This document shows positions 45,554-56,650 of a stretch of DNA of 64,000 nt, in pieces. Numbering within the stretch: the first letter of the stretch is position 1; the number at the start of each line of letters is the position of its first letter. Source of the DNA: Rana temporaria. Taxonomy: Eukaryota; Chordata; Amphibia; Anura; Ranidae. The stretch lies in contig NC_053491.1 in assembly GCF_905171775.1 (NCBI RefSeq), positions 141,079,983-141,143,982 on the forward strand, written 5' to 3'. Below the pieces are notes generated by a model that ran no database searches, had not been told where the DNA came from, and saw only the letters and a program-made list of their open reading frames with translations. Position numbers and translations under genes: made by a program.

Positions 45554-45779
45554 AGCAAGAGAATTGGTCACTTCTTGTTCTGGTTTCTGAGAAGTGAGAT
45601 TGCGCAGTCAATGCATTATCAGCAGAGGTTTGCTGTCATCCTGGAAGCTTACCTAAGAGGTTGTGGAACTGCTATGCTAAATGACTTCATTAAACAGGTT
45701 CAAATTACTGAAGTCTTACATAAAGTCACCATGGAGATTAAATGTGTCTCTGCTGAGAAGTACGACGTTACCTCACAAG
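45554..45779 (+). CDS. pik3cg: pik3cg coding exon 3: residues 692-766
   Basis: This 226-nt exon starts after acceptor tttttgcag and encodes SKRIGHFLFWFLRSEIAQS, then HYQQRFAVILEAYLRGCG and AEKYDVTSQ. This is the end of the helical domain and the linker towards the kinase domain. The donor is CAAG|gtaaat, leaving the first base of codon 767 (phase 1). The open frame starting at 45494 is intronic upstream of the acceptor. The preceding intron (43280-45553) contains a decayed Tc1 element with a nested MITE. Confidence 0.96.
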
Positions 45780-45933
45780 GTAAATGGCGATTACTGTTTC
45801 TTAGTAGGTTGCATATTGTAATGTAGTACAGTTCAACAGACCTTCTGTGATTCAAATTGGCCAATGAGCAGCAAATTATAAGTTATGTATGCCATCCAAG
45901 TTATGCCCAGACATTTGATTGTGTGCCACTTAA

Positions 45934-46398
45934 AGTGGAGTTCCACCCTGAAAAAATCTTTCCACCAAAAATCTAAAATAAATAAATAAAATGTTTTACT
46001 TACCCTAAATAGCTGTTTCTATGCGAAAGTCCCAAATATGTCTCTTCGTCTTTCGCAGTGGATTCTCTTCCTCCTACACTCGGTTTCTTCTTGTGAATGG
46101 GGCGCGCTGCATTCTGGGAACTGTGTGTATCCCAGAAAGCAGCCGGCCCATTCACAAAGTGCCGCGCTGCTCGCACATGCGCAGTAGGAAACGGGCAGTG
46201 AAGCCGCACAGGCTTCACTGCCTGTTTCCCTTACTGTGGATGGCGGTGCCTGGAGCTGCCAGGATCGAAGATCGGCCTCGGCGGGGGCTGACATCGCTGG
46301 CGACTAGGACAGGTAAGTGTCCTTATTAAATGTCAGCAGCTACAGTGTTAGCAGCTGCTGACTTTAAATTTTTTATTTTTTTTTACCAGACCTCCGCT
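45934..46398. mobile_element. MITE, AGTGGAGTTCCACCC ends, TSD TTAA
   Basis: The ends AGTGGAGTTCCACCCTG and CCAGACCTCCGCT are flanked by TTAA (45930-45933 and 46399-46402). The interior matches 27239, including the CAGCAGCTACAGTG hairpin at 46337. It begins 154 bp after a pik3cg exon. Confidence 0.88.
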
Positions 46399-46906
46399 TT
46401 AAAGTGAATCTATGCAGACCCCTTTCACACTGGAGCGTTTTGCAGGCGCTATAGCGTGCTCGAGAAGCGTGCACTAAGTACCAAATCTCCTCACTTTTAG
46501 GCCCAATGACCCCTCTTGGACACAATCCAGACTTCGCCCCGGGACTCTCCTCCTCCTTTTTATCAGACATTTGGCCCCATACACATATTCGTGCGGAACA
46601 CTTCTTAGAGAACGACCGTTTAATTTCTCACGCAAATCTTCTCACGCGAAGATTAGACACTTCTTTGACAAACCCCATCCACAGCCTGACTGGTCCCAAC
46701 GACTCACCCCCTTCGAAACACTCTGCATGAGTACTTGACCTCTAACCCACTTAATCTCTTCTACATATACATTGCTATTCCCAGACCTCTGTCCGAAACT
46801 TAACTGGGCAAGCCAGAAATGGGAAACAGAACTCTCCATCGACCTAACGGACCAAAACTGGGAAGCCATATACACGTGCATACATAAGGGGACAGTGAAC
46901 GTACAC

Positions 46907-47865
46907 CAGTGGTGGCTGGTGCTAAAAAACTTTGGGGGGGCGCAAAGGAAAAAAAAAACAATTGCAGCCTCACTGTGCCCATCAAATGCAGCCACTGTGC
47001 CATCAATTGTCACCACTGTGCCATGCCATCAAACGCAGCCACTGTGCCATGCCATCAAACGCAACCACTGTGCCATGCCATCAAATGCAGTCACTGTGCC
47101 ATGCCATCAAACGCAGCCACTGTGCCATCAATTGTCAGCACTGTGCCATGCCATCAAACGCAGTAACTGTGCCATGCCATCAAACACAGCCATTGTGCCA
47201 TGCCATCAAACACAGCCACTGTGCCATAAATTGTCACCACTGTGCCATGCTATCAAACGCAGCCACTGTGCCCATCAATTGTCGCCACTGTGCCCTTTAA
47301 TTGTCACCACTGTGCCCTTTAATTGTCGCCACTGTGCCAATTGTCGCCACTGTGCCCATCGATGCCACTGTGCCCATTGTCGCCACTGTGCCCATTGTCG
47401 CCGCTGTGCCCTGTGAAATGTCCCTTCCCCCTCCGCCCGGCACTTACCTTTCTGGGGGTCAGCCATCCTCCTTCCACGTCCCTCGATGTCTTCTCCGGCC
47501 CCGATGACGCTTCAGCCAATCAGGTGGTTACCGGTAACCAGAACCGGTGAACCTGATTGGCTGTGACGCCTGTCAGTCTTATGCAAGGAACGCACCGCCG
47601 GTACGTCTCGAGGATAAGCATTCGGAAGCCGACTACAGCCTGAGGGCTGTACACGGAAAGCCACTGGCTCTGATAGGCACTTCCACACAGCCAACCAGCT
47701 GCCGTTATTCAGGTGGCCGGCGCTCACCATCCGGCCATCTGAATAGTGGGCGGCAGTGGCGAAAATACATAGATTCATGCAATGCATGAATCTATGTATT
47801 TCAGTGGCTGTGCGAGAGCCAGAGGGGGCGGCGCTCCGGTGCCCCCTATGGACGAACCGCCACTG
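46907..47865. mobile_element. hAT non-autonomous element, perfect TSD ACGTACAC
   Basis: The ends CAGTGGTGGCTGGTGC and CGAACCGCCACTG are inverted. The 8-bp duplication acgtacac is perfect (46899-46906 and 47866-47873). The left part is a minisatellite (46968-47420); the right part is CG-rich. No transposase is present. Confidence 0.93.
46968..47420. repeat. GCCACTGTGCC minisatellite in the hAT
   Basis: Units of about 18-32 bp share GCCACTGTGCCATG and CATCAAACGCA or CAATTGTC. The same unit, in reverse complement, builds 58921-59985. Long open frames across it are repeat artefacts. Confidence 0.92.
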
Positions 47866-49375
47866 ACGTACACACACAAGAAAACGCATTTAAAATATAA
47901 CATAACATATACTCCACTGTCTCCCCACAATGTTGGAGGTGTGGAACCGAAACTGGCTCATTCTTTCACATCTGGTGGTCATGTTCTAAATTACAACCAT
48001 TCTAGAAAGAAGTCCATTGCCTCACGAACTATATAACCACCTATAACCTTTAATTTTCACTGGCGCAGTTTCTGCTCCACCACTCCAACATACCACCAAA
48101 GACCTACATACGGTCCCTGGCCATGCACATGGTCAACGCAGCGAAACTTTGTATACCTGCAAAATGGCGATCACCTGAACCACCGTCTTTACCTGACTGG
48201 TTCAAAAGTATACAAAAAATTGCAGACATGGAGGACCTGATGCATCAGGCACATGACACGCCATCTAAATACACCGAATCGTGGGCTTGCTGGCTGCACT
48301 TTACCACGACAGATGAATATAAGGCTTATGTCTCATGATCGACTTCCGAGAGCTGTGGTGGGAAACCAAAAGTTTCCCACACCTGTTCATTATTCTCCCC
48401 CCGCTTACACTAACCCTAGATACCCCCCTCTTTTACTCAACCCCTTCTCTCAACTTGCTACGCGATCACGCATGGTGTCACCCAACCCGGTTCTCCTATT
48501 ATCTATCATACCTTCCCCCCATCCTGATCCCTTCACATATACTATTCCATGCAACTCCCTCACTCTCATGGTTGTATAACCCTATTCTACATTGATAGAT
48601 CTATTTCCTCCTTGTTTCCACTCGCCCATGCCATTAGATGATCATTCATCGACCCCTTGGTCGTTTCCTCTTACTTCCCACTGCCCTTGAAGTGCCATGT
48701 GCCACACGCATGTTCTCCTTGAAAAAAAATTTTGCGATTCTCTACGATGTTAAGAAAGTTTCTAGTGTACAGGGTTCATACGATAATTACTACGCGGCGG
48801 CTGCGCCCGCAATCTTGCATGGTAATGCCTATTATAGATGCATTGTGCGCTTTGTTCTGTTACCACTCTTTTCAATGACAATTGTTGAACGAAAAAAAAA
48901 ACATGTTTTCATATGAGAGTTTTGATTTGATATGCTTTCATGATTGTTTGTACTGTTTATACTGCTTGTACTGTTTATACTGTTTTCACTATATTCTTTA
49001 CACTGCGGCTGCGCCCGCAGATATGCATTTTATTGACTAATGACAATGCATTGTTCTGTAACCACTCTTTTCAATAAAAACTTTTGAAACAAAAAAAAAA
49101 ATAGCGCCTGCAAAATGCCCTTAAACAGCTGCACCATTCATTCCAATGTGAAAGCCCGAGAGCTTTCACACTGGAGCGTTGCGCTAGCAGGACGGTAAAA
49201 ATAGTCCTGCTAGCCGCATCTTTGGAGCGGTGTGTTTAACGCTCCTTCACCGCTGCTGCTCATTGAAATCAATGGGACAGTGCAGCTATACCGCTGGCAA
49301 TGCACTGCTGCAGCAGCGCATTGCGAGCGGTTTTACCCCTTTCATCGGCTGCTAGCAGGGGGTAAAACTGTCGAC

Positions 49376-49813
49376 ATTGCGGGCTCCCTGGACAGGCTGG
49401 AACGCCTCTTTAAGCTTTAAAAGTGAAAGATAGAAGCTGATTGGTTGCCACGCCCAGCCACTCTAGATTCTGGCTGCTCCAATTTTGATAAATCTCTTTC
49501 AATTTGTTTTAGTTTTGGATTGCTACAGTCTTCCCGAAGAATTTTAAATTAGTTTTTCTTAATTATCGCTCTTCCCACATTGGGTATTGTTATAAATACT
49601 AATGGTATGTCAAATATTTAAATCCCTGCCTGAACTGGTTCCGATCTGCGTGGTAGCAACACTATGCTGAGTAGTGGAGGATGACAGTTGACTCCTGAGC
49701 TTTATGACACCAGGAGTAAAAGTAGCAGGATTTTTTTAATAAAAAAGGTGCTTATGCCAAAAAAATTTTTTTTTTAAATATTTTAGACAGAGGCTATAAC
49801 TAATAATAGGAAC
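49376..49813. other. Intron sequence without recognised feature
   Basis: No element or coding signal identified. Confidence 0.5.
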
Positions 49814-49816
49814 ATG

Positions 49817-50534
49817 GGGCCAGATCCACAGAGAAATAGATGGGCGCAGCGTATCAGAGATACGCTACGCCGCCGTACCTTACCTGGCGGAATTTCGAAT
49901 CCTCAAAGATTTTGCACCGTAAGTTACGGCGGCGTAGTGTATCTCTGGCGGCGGAATTCAAATCGGTGATTAGGGGGCGGGTTTCATTTAAATGAAGCGC
50001 GTCCCCGCACCGAATGAACTGCGCATGCGTCGTTCCGAAATTTCCCGCCGTGCATTGCGCTAATTGACGTCGCTAGGACGTCATTTTTTTTAACTTAGAC
50101 GTGAGTTACGTCCATCCCGATTCACGGACGACTTACGCAAAAAAAAAGAATAAAAAAAAATTCAAATTAAAAGCGGGAACGATGGCCATACTTAACATGG
50201 CAAGTCTACCTATAAGCCGCAAAATACCAGCTTTAACTATACACCGGAAAAAGCCGACTACAGACGACGTAAGAAAATGCGACGGCCGCGCGTACGTTCT
50301 TGGATCGACGGAAATAACTAATTTGCATACCCGACGCGGAAAACTACGAGAACTCCACCCAGCGGGCGCCGAAGTATTGCATCTACGCTCCGAAGGCGTA
50401 CGCCTGTCTGATCGAACCCAGATGCCGTTGTATATTGGTTTGAGGATTCAAACTAAAGATACGACGCGGGTAATTTGAAAGTACGTCGGCGTATCAGTAG
50501 ATACGCCGGCGTACTCGCTCTGAGGATCTGGCCC
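49817..50534. mobile_element. Foldback element, GATCCACAGA type, TSD ATG
   Basis: The ends GGGCCAGATCCACAGAG and TGAGGATCTGGCCC are inverted and flanked by ATG (49814-49816 and 50535-50537). It ends 124 bp before a pik3cg exon. Confidence 0.88.
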
Positions 50535-50658
50535 ATGGTTGTTAGGTAGGATGAAGCTCTGCTTTAAGGAACAAAGATGCATGATAAACGTTAATTTACT
50601 GGAAACTATATTTGTATTGTGTTGAGTTTTTGAAGCATTTTGTCATATTTTTTTTCAG

Positions 50659-50762
50659 TTATCGCACAACTACGCCAAAAGCTTGAAAAACTCCAGGAAT
50701 CTCTACTTCCAGAAAGCTTTAGAGTACCCTATGACCCTGGACTGAGAGCTGGTGCATTGGTT
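50659..50762 (+). CDS. pik3cg: pik3cg coding exon 4: residues 767-801
   Basis: A 104-nt exon between acceptor ttttcag and donor GTT|gtaagt. It completes the split codon for V767 and encodes IAQLRQKLEKLQESLLPE and then SFRVPYDPGLRAGALV. This is the p110-gamma segment leading into the kinase domain. It ends in phase 0. The upstream intron (45780-50658, 4.9 kb) holds a TTAA MITE, an L1 fragment with a nested hAT, and a foldback element that ends only about 120 bp before this exon. Confidence 0.95.
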
Positions 50763-50882
50763 GTAAGTCAAACATAACTTCATCAAACTTGTTTTCTTTG
50801 GCAAGCCTGACATCCCTCTCTGAAGGGGAACTTAATGCTCGGCACCATACCATTGTTATTGTCCATTTTCTGTTGTTTTTAA

Positions 50883-53150
50883 CCACTTCAATATTGGGCG
50901 AATTCTGAATTTTCTCACATACATGTAAAAATTTACCCTTTTTTTTTGCTAGGAAATTACGGTACTTGGACCCCCTTAAACATTATACATATATTTTTAA
51001 TAAGAAAAAAATTGTGGTTGTTACATTATTTTTTATGTCACAGCGGTTTATCAAACACAGATTTTTCAGGAAAAAATACACTTTAATGAATTTTAGTGCA
51101 CACAAACACAATATAATACCCAATTTTTTGGTGATTTAAAAAAGATGATATTACTCCAAGTAAATAAATACCTAACCTGTCTAACTTTAACCACTTCGCG
51201 CAAAACGACGTACCCATACGTCAGTACTTTGACGCTAAAAACAGGGGTTATGGCAGCAGCTAGCTGCCATAACCCCGGTATTTTCAGGAACGCTGTGCAT
51301 TTCTCATTAGAAAAGTGGTCTCCGCTGTGTATTCACCACGAGATCACTTTTATCAGTGGCAAAGAGGTTTCACCCCTCTTCTGGCGCGCCCCGGTCATCT
51401 CCGCCGCTTACCGGACCCGCTGGTTGCGGCGGAGACGATCAGGTCCTCTCCTGTGGATGCCTGGCTGCCGACTGAAGGGAATATGGCCCCCGTTTGACTC
51501 CATAGCATGGGAGGGTGGAAGCAACGTCAAACGTCACTTCCGCCCATAGCTCTTAAAGGAGAATTTTTTTTTTTTTTTTTTCAAGTGACATTTGAAAAAA
51601 CATTTTTATTGCATTCTAGTGTAAATATGAGATCTGAGGTCTTTTTGACACCAGATCTCATATTTAAGAGGTCCTGTCATGCTTTTTTTCTATTCCAAGG
51701 GATGTTTACATTCCTTGTAATTGGAATAAAAGTAACCCATTTTTTTTTAACCACTTAAGGACTGCCGCACGACTATATACGTCGAAAGAATGGCATGGCT
51801 GGGCACATGGACGTATATATACCTCCTCTTTAAGAACCCAGCCGTGGGTCGCGAGCGTGCAGCTAACGGCACGCTCGCGACCCAGTCCGAAGCTCCATGA
51901 CCGCGCCCGCGGGACCCGTGGACCCGATCGCGGCCGGTGGCCCGCGATCGGGTCACAGTAGCTGAAGAACGGGGAGTAAACAAACCTTCCCCGTTCTTCT
52001 CTGTGGCAGCTTGTCAGTGATCGTCTGTTCCCTGATATAGGGAACGACGATCAGTGACATCACACGTCTAGCCCCGCCCCCTACAGTAAGAAACACACAT
52101 GAGGTCACACTTAACCCCTACAGCGCCCCCCCAGTGGTTAACCCCTTCACTGCCATTGTCATTTTCACATTAATCAGTGCATTTTTATAGCACTTTTCGC
52201 TGTAAAAATGACAATGGTCCCAAAAATGTGTCAAAAGTGTCCGATGTGTTCTCCATAATGTCGCAGTCAAGAAAGAAAATCGCTGATTGCCGCTATTAGT
52301 AGTACAAAAAATATTAATAAAAATGCCATAAAACTATCCCCTATTTTGTAAACGCTATAAATTTTGCGCAAACCAATTGATAAACGCTTATTGTGATTTT
52401 TTTTTTTACCAAAAATAGGTAGAAGAATACGTATCGGTCTAAACTGAGGAAAAAAAAATTTTTTTTAGATCTTTTTTGGGGATATTTATTATAGCAAAAA
52501 GTTAAAAATATTGCATTTTTTTTCTAAATTGTCGATCTATTTTTGTTTATAGCGCAAAAAATTAAAACTGCAGAGGTGATCAAAAACCACCAAAAGAAAG
52601 CTCTATCTATCACGGCAATCGGTATTGCTCTCACTCTAATTCTAGCCCTAGACCCCATCTGTAACTCAAAACTGGTAATCTGTAGACATTTTTAAACCTC
52701 GCCATTGGAGATTTTTAAGGGTAAAAGTTTGTCGCCATTCAACGAGCGGGTGCAATTTGGAAGCAAGACATGTTGGGTATCAATTTACTCGGCGTAACAT
52801 TATCTTTCACATTATTAAAAAATATAGTAAAGAAAAGAAGGGCTAACTTTACTGTTTACTTATTTTATAATTCAAAAAAGTGTATTTTTTCAAAAAAAAG
52901 TGCCCTTGTAAGACCGCTGCAAATATACGGTGTGACAAACTATTGCAACGACCGCCATTTTATTCTCTAGGGTGTTAGAAAAATCTTTGGGGGTTCTAAG
53001 TAATTTTCTAGCAAAAAAAAATATTTTAACTTGTAAACAACAAGTGTCAAAAAGAGGTTTGGGCTAAAGTGGTTAAATATGCACACACCCATGGAATGAC
53101 AACAAACTACAGGTGACATCTTAAAAGCCTTTACAGGTTAACAATTTAGG
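50883..53150. mobile_element. Nested TTAA-type elements in pik3cg intron
   Basis: An outer element starts CCACTTCAATATTGG after TTAA (50879-50882). It is interrupted at TTAA 51187-51190 and resumes at TTAA 53073-53076, since AACTTTAAATATGCAC reads like AAATTGCGCACACTC at 18220. The insert itself contains two units, starting at 51191 and 51751 (CCACTTAAGGACTGC). The second unit's body is the reverse complement of the 28593 type. Confidence 0.7.
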
Positions 53151-54059
53151 CTCCGGTCACACCAGTGACAAGTTGCACCCTATTGTCTGCATAGGAAGCA
53201 GTCAAATATTTTTGTAAGTAGTTCCTGTACCACTTTTTGCAATTTCACGTGCGACTTGCATAGACATCTGTGCATGAAGTCACATATTGGGGGGGTAAGT
53301 TGAAACAAATCAAGTATGTACAAAAAAAAAAAATTAATTAGATCTCAACCGTTGGACAAGAAAGTCGGTACCATGCAGATATAGATAGATATATATATGG
53401 ATAGGCCTTTATTAATGTGGTACAGATCTGCTTTACTGAATTATCAGATGTCTAACTAAACCCTGATGTCTTTTGCATACATTGCAGTTGGAGATCAGGG
53501 CGATTGAACCACCGATCCCTGACTTTTCTGTTTCCTTGCCTAGGGGCTTTGAGCATAACCCTAGATGTAAAAATACTGTATATGGTTTTGCGCTATTACC
53601 TCCATAAATCACTAAACGCTGCTATAATGAAAGTGTACAAACAGCTACAGAAACCAATAAATAAGTAAGGGCATATAGTGTGAAAATCATTAACACAAAA
53701 ATATAATAAAACTGTTCAAATTAAGTGTCTACAAATATAGGTGTACGTTTAATAAACCTTGATAAGCCGAGATCATGATGATCATGGCTTATCACAGAGC
53801 ATTGCCAGTTTAATAAACGGAGATAAGGAGCAGAGAACATGTTCTTCACTTCTCATCGCAGCACATGGCTGTTTTGTCACAAACGGCCAGTTTAATAAAC
53901 CGAGATCTGAAGATTTCACTGCTCTTCCACTGAAATATCTCCCTTCCAGATTCACCAGCTCAGAGGTGGAGAATCTGGGAGAGAAGCTGGTGTGATAAGA
54001 GGAAGAAGGCTTATTTCTTCCTAATATCAGCACCAGTGGGTTAAAAATGAATATTAACA
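53151..54059. other. Repeat fragments, no gene
   Basis: Parts include a TCACACCAGTGACAAGTTGCA fragment (53158), a short (TA)n (53383-53398) and units with GTTTAATAAAC (53747, 53807, 53890) that also occur at 56280-56640. Confidence 0.5.
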
Positions 54060-54063
54060 ACAT

Positions 54064-54121
<58 letters not shown>

Positions 54122-54157
54122 TACGTGTGTATATAGATACTGTATATATGTGTGTGT

Positions 54158-54201
<44 letters not shown>

Positions 54202-54250
54202 TATTTTTATATATATATATATATATATATGTATATACAGTATATATATA
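54060..54250. repeat. (TA)n/(TG)n microsatellite left of the Tc1
   Basis: Nearly pure TA runs are broken by short TG/CA tracts (54113-54170) up to the Tc1 left end. The small open frames here read repeated Ile-Tyr and are not genes. Confidence 0.95.
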
Positions 54251-55854
54251 CAGTGATGAAAATAAGTATTTGAACACCCTGCTATTTTGCAAGTTCTCCC
54301 ACTTGGAAATCATGGAGGGGTCTGAAATTGTTATCGTAGGTGCATGTCCACTGTGAGAGACATATTAAAAAAAAAATCCAGAAATCATAATGTATGATTT
54401 TTTTAACTATTTATTTGTATGATACAGCTGCAAATAAGTATTTGAACACCTGAGAAAATCAATGTTAATATTTGGTACAGTAGCCTTTGTTTGCAATTAC
54501 AGAGGTCAAACGTTTCTTGTAGTTTTTCACCAGGTTTGCACACACTGGAGGAGGGATTTTGGCCCACTCCTCCACACAGATCTTCTCTAGATCAGTCAGG
54601 TTTCTGGGCTGTCGCTGAGAAACACAGAGTTTGAGCTCCCTCCAAAGATTCTCTATTGGGTTTAGGTCTGGAGACTGGCTAGGCCACGCCAGAACCTTGA
54701 TATGCTTCTTACAGAGCCACTCCTTGGTTATCCTGGCTGTGTGCTTCGGGTCATTGTCATGTTGGAAGACCCAGCCTCGACCCATCTTCAAAGCTCTAAC
54801 TGAGGGAAGGAGGTTGTTGCCCAAAATCTCGCAATACATGGCCCTGGTCATCCTCTCCTTAATACAGTGCAGTCGCCCTGTCCCATGTGCAGAAAAACAC
54901 CCCCAAAGCATGATGCTACCACCCCCATGCTTCACAGTAGGGATGGTGTTCTTGGGATGGTACTCATCATTCTTCTTCCTCCAAACACAGTTAGTGGAAT
55001 TATGACCAAAAAGTTCTATTTTGGTCTCATCTGACCACATGACTTTCTCCCATGACTCCTCTGGATCATCCAAATGGTCATTGGCAAACTTAAGACGGGC
55101 CTTGACATCTGCTGGTTTAAGCAGGGGAACCTTCCGTGCCATGCATGATTTAAAACCATGACGTCTTAGTGTATTACCAACAGTAACCTTGAAAATGGTG
55201 GTCCCAGCTCTTTTCAGGTCATTGACCAGCTCCTCCCGTGTAGTCCTGGGCTGATTTCTCACCTTTCTTAGGATCATTGAGACCCCACGAGGTGAGATTT
55301 TGCATGGAGCCCCAGTCTGAGGGAGATTGACAGTCATGTTTAGCTTCTTCCATTTTCTAATGATTGCTCCAACAGTGGACCTTTTTTCACCAAGCTGCTT
55401 GGCAATTTCCCCGTAGCCCTTTCCAGCCTTGTGGAGGTGTACAATTTTGTCTCTAGTGTCTTTGGACAGCTCTTTGGTCTTGGCCATGTTAGTAGTTGGA
55501 TTCTTACTGATTGTATGGGGTGGACAGGTGTCTTTATGCAGCTAATGACCTCAAACAGGTGCATCTAATTTAGGATAATAAATGGAGTGGAGGTGGACAT
55601 TTTAAAGGCAGACTAACAGGTCTTTGAGGGTCAGAATTCTAGCTGATAGACAGGTGTTCAAATACTTATTTGCAGCTGTATCATACAAATAAATAGTTAA
55701 AAAATCATAAATTGTGATTTCTGGAATTTTTTTTTTTGATTATGTCTCTCACAGTGCACATGCACCTACGATGACAATTTCAGACCCCTCCATGATTTCC
55801 AAGTGGGAGAACTTGCAAAATAGCAGGGTGTTCAAATACTTATTTTCCTCACTG
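54251..55854 (-). mobile_element. Full-length Tc1-like transposon, 1604 bp, IR/DR type
   Basis: The element starts CAGTGATGAAAATAAG and ends CTTATTTTCCTCACTG, flanked by TA on both sides. Its terminal inverted repeats are about 210 bp. Each holds an outer and an inner copy of the motif AAATAAGTATTTGAACACC or its complement (outer about 54258 and 55840, inner about 54432 and 55660). This is the IR/DR arrangement of Sleeping Beauty-type elements. It encloses one uninterrupted transposase on the minus strand. It lies in pik3cg intron 5, antisense to the gene, between two (TA)n arrays (54068-54250 and 55855-56048). The two ends differ by only a few bases, so the insertion looks young compared with its neighbours. 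Confidence 0.95.
54465..55487 (-). CDS. Tc1-like DD34E transposase, intact 340 aa
   Basis: The protein begins MAKTKELSKDTRDKIVHLHK and ends VIANKGYCTKY. The length of 340 aa equals that of active Tc1-family transposases. Residues about 1-110 form the paired-like double helix-turn-helix DNA-binding region, with a GRPR-like linker at PQTGAPCKIS (56-65). The catalytic triad is complete: D153 in WSDETKIE, D244 in FQHDNDPKH and E279 in LNPIENLWRELK, with 34 residues between the second D and the E. These are the same positions as in Sleeping Beauty transposase. A glycine-rich KHGGGSIMLWGCFS box sits at 187-199. No stop or frameshift is present. Whether it is expressed or active cannot be told from sequence. 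By family it would bind the IR/DR ends and cut and paste the element at TA sites. Confidence 0.95.
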   Translation of the reverse strand: MAKTKELSKDTRDKIVHLHKAGKGYGEIAKQLGEKRSTVGAIIRKWKKLNMTVNLPQTGAPCKISPRGVSMILRKVRNQPRTTREELVNDLKRAGTTIFKVTVGNTLRRHGFKSCMARKVPLLKPADVKARLKFANDHLDDPEESWEKVMWSDETKIELFGHNSTNCVWRKKNDEYHPKNTIPTVKHGGGSIMLWGCFSAHGTGRLHCIKERMTRAMYCEILGNNLLPSVRALKMGRGWVFQHDNDPKHTARITKEWLCKKHIKVLAWPSQSPDLNPIENLWRELKLCVSQRQPRNLTDLEKICVEEWAKIPPPVCANLVKNYKKRLTSVIANKGYCTKY

Positions 55855-55980
55855 TATATATATATATATATGTGTATACACACACATATATACAGTATTT
55901 ATATATATGTATACACACACACACATTTATACACAAACACATGAATATATATATTCATGTATTTGTGTGTATATATACTG

Positions 55981-56052
<72 letters not shown>

Positions 56053-56062
56053 CACACACCCA
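55855..56062. repeat. (TA)n/(CA)n microsatellite right of the Tc1
   Basis: TA and CA repeats begin at the TA target site at the right end of the Tc1, with the longest pure TA tract at about 55988-56047. It probably continues the array on the other side, split by the insertion. Confidence 0.93.
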
Positions 56063-56125
56063 TGTGTGTATATATACAGGATATATATATCATTATCACA
56101 TGTCTAAAAACATGTAATTAGATGT

Positions 56126-56650
56126 TCTTTTAAACTTTAGTTCGTTTCAGTTTTTGAACTCGGCTGCACTGTAATCTCACAATATCTCACGAGATTACAG
56201 GCAGCCCACCCACTTTTACACAGATCTCGGCTGTTTTCAGAGGAAACACTTCTCCTCTGTTCTCCCTCTGAGAACTGAAGTTCTCAGTTTATTAAACCGG
56301 CTGCAGAGGAGATCATTTTCCTCTGAGGCCTCGTACACACGACCAAGTTCCTCGGCAAAAACCAGCAAGAAACTTGCTGGGAGATATTTTCTTGCCGAGG
56401 AAATCGGTCGTGTGTACACTTTAGTCGAGGAAACTGTCGAGAAACTCGATGAGCCAAAAAGAGAGCATGTTCTCTATTTCCTTGACGGGAATGGAGAAAA
56501 TTGGCTTGTCGAGTTTCTCGACGGCTTCACAAGGAACTCGACGAGCAAAACGATGTGTTTCGCCCATCGAGTTTCTCGGTCGTGTGTACAAGGCCTGAGA
56601 ACTAAACTGAGAAAAAACTTCACAGTTTATTAAGCGGACACCATAAAGTG
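56126..56650. repeat. TTTATTAAAC repeat with nested MITE
   Basis: GAACTGAAGTTCTCAGTTTATTAAAC (split by mismatches) occurs around 56273-56298 and a partner lies near 56600-56636. The pair encloses the MITE at 56327-56595. Confidence 0.55.
56327..56595. mobile_element. GTACACACG MITE, TSD TGA
   Basis: The ends GGCCTCGTACACACGACC and GGTCGTGTGTACAAGGCC are inverted and flanked by TGA (56324-56326 and 56596-56598). The interior TTCTCGACGG arms are like those of the element at 8604. Confidence 0.9.

Larger units (their letters stand above)
46490..48340 (+). pseudogene. L1-type ORF2 C-terminal remnant
   Basis: Pieces read PLGHNPDFAPGLSSSFL (46505-46560), then NWASQKWETELSIDLTDQNWE near 46800-46865, which runs into the hAT. 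After it comes a CWRCGTETGSFFHIWWSC-like stretch at about 47930-47990. Such Cys/His and Trp-rich text is typical of the C-terminus of L1-type ORF2. Frameshifts and the insertion make it non-functional. The reverse transcriptase core is absent. Confidence 0.7.
46457..49100 (+). mobile_element. 5'-truncated L1/Tx1-type LINE with nested hAT
   Basis: The segment reads the C-terminal part of an L1-type ORF2 protein on the + strand in broken frames. It ends with AATAAAA and a poly-A tract at 49090-49100. The hexamer ATAGCG flanks it (46451-46456 and 49101-49106), a short target duplication. Truncation at the 5' end is normal for LINEs. A hAT (46907-47865) has landed in it. Confidence 0.78.
46415..49375. 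mobile_element. TTTCACACTGGAGCG MITE split by a LINE
   Basis: The left arm CCCCTTTCACACTGGAGCG (46418-46437) stops at 46456. The rest resumes at 49101 with ATAGCGCCTGCAAAATGCCC, the sequence also seen in the related copy at 13155. The LINE lies between. Confidence 0.7.

Noticed and set aside
46772..47416. A 214-codon + frame starting with LINE-like sequence
   Set aside because: It is L1 remnant text running into a hAT minisatellite; no continuous gene.
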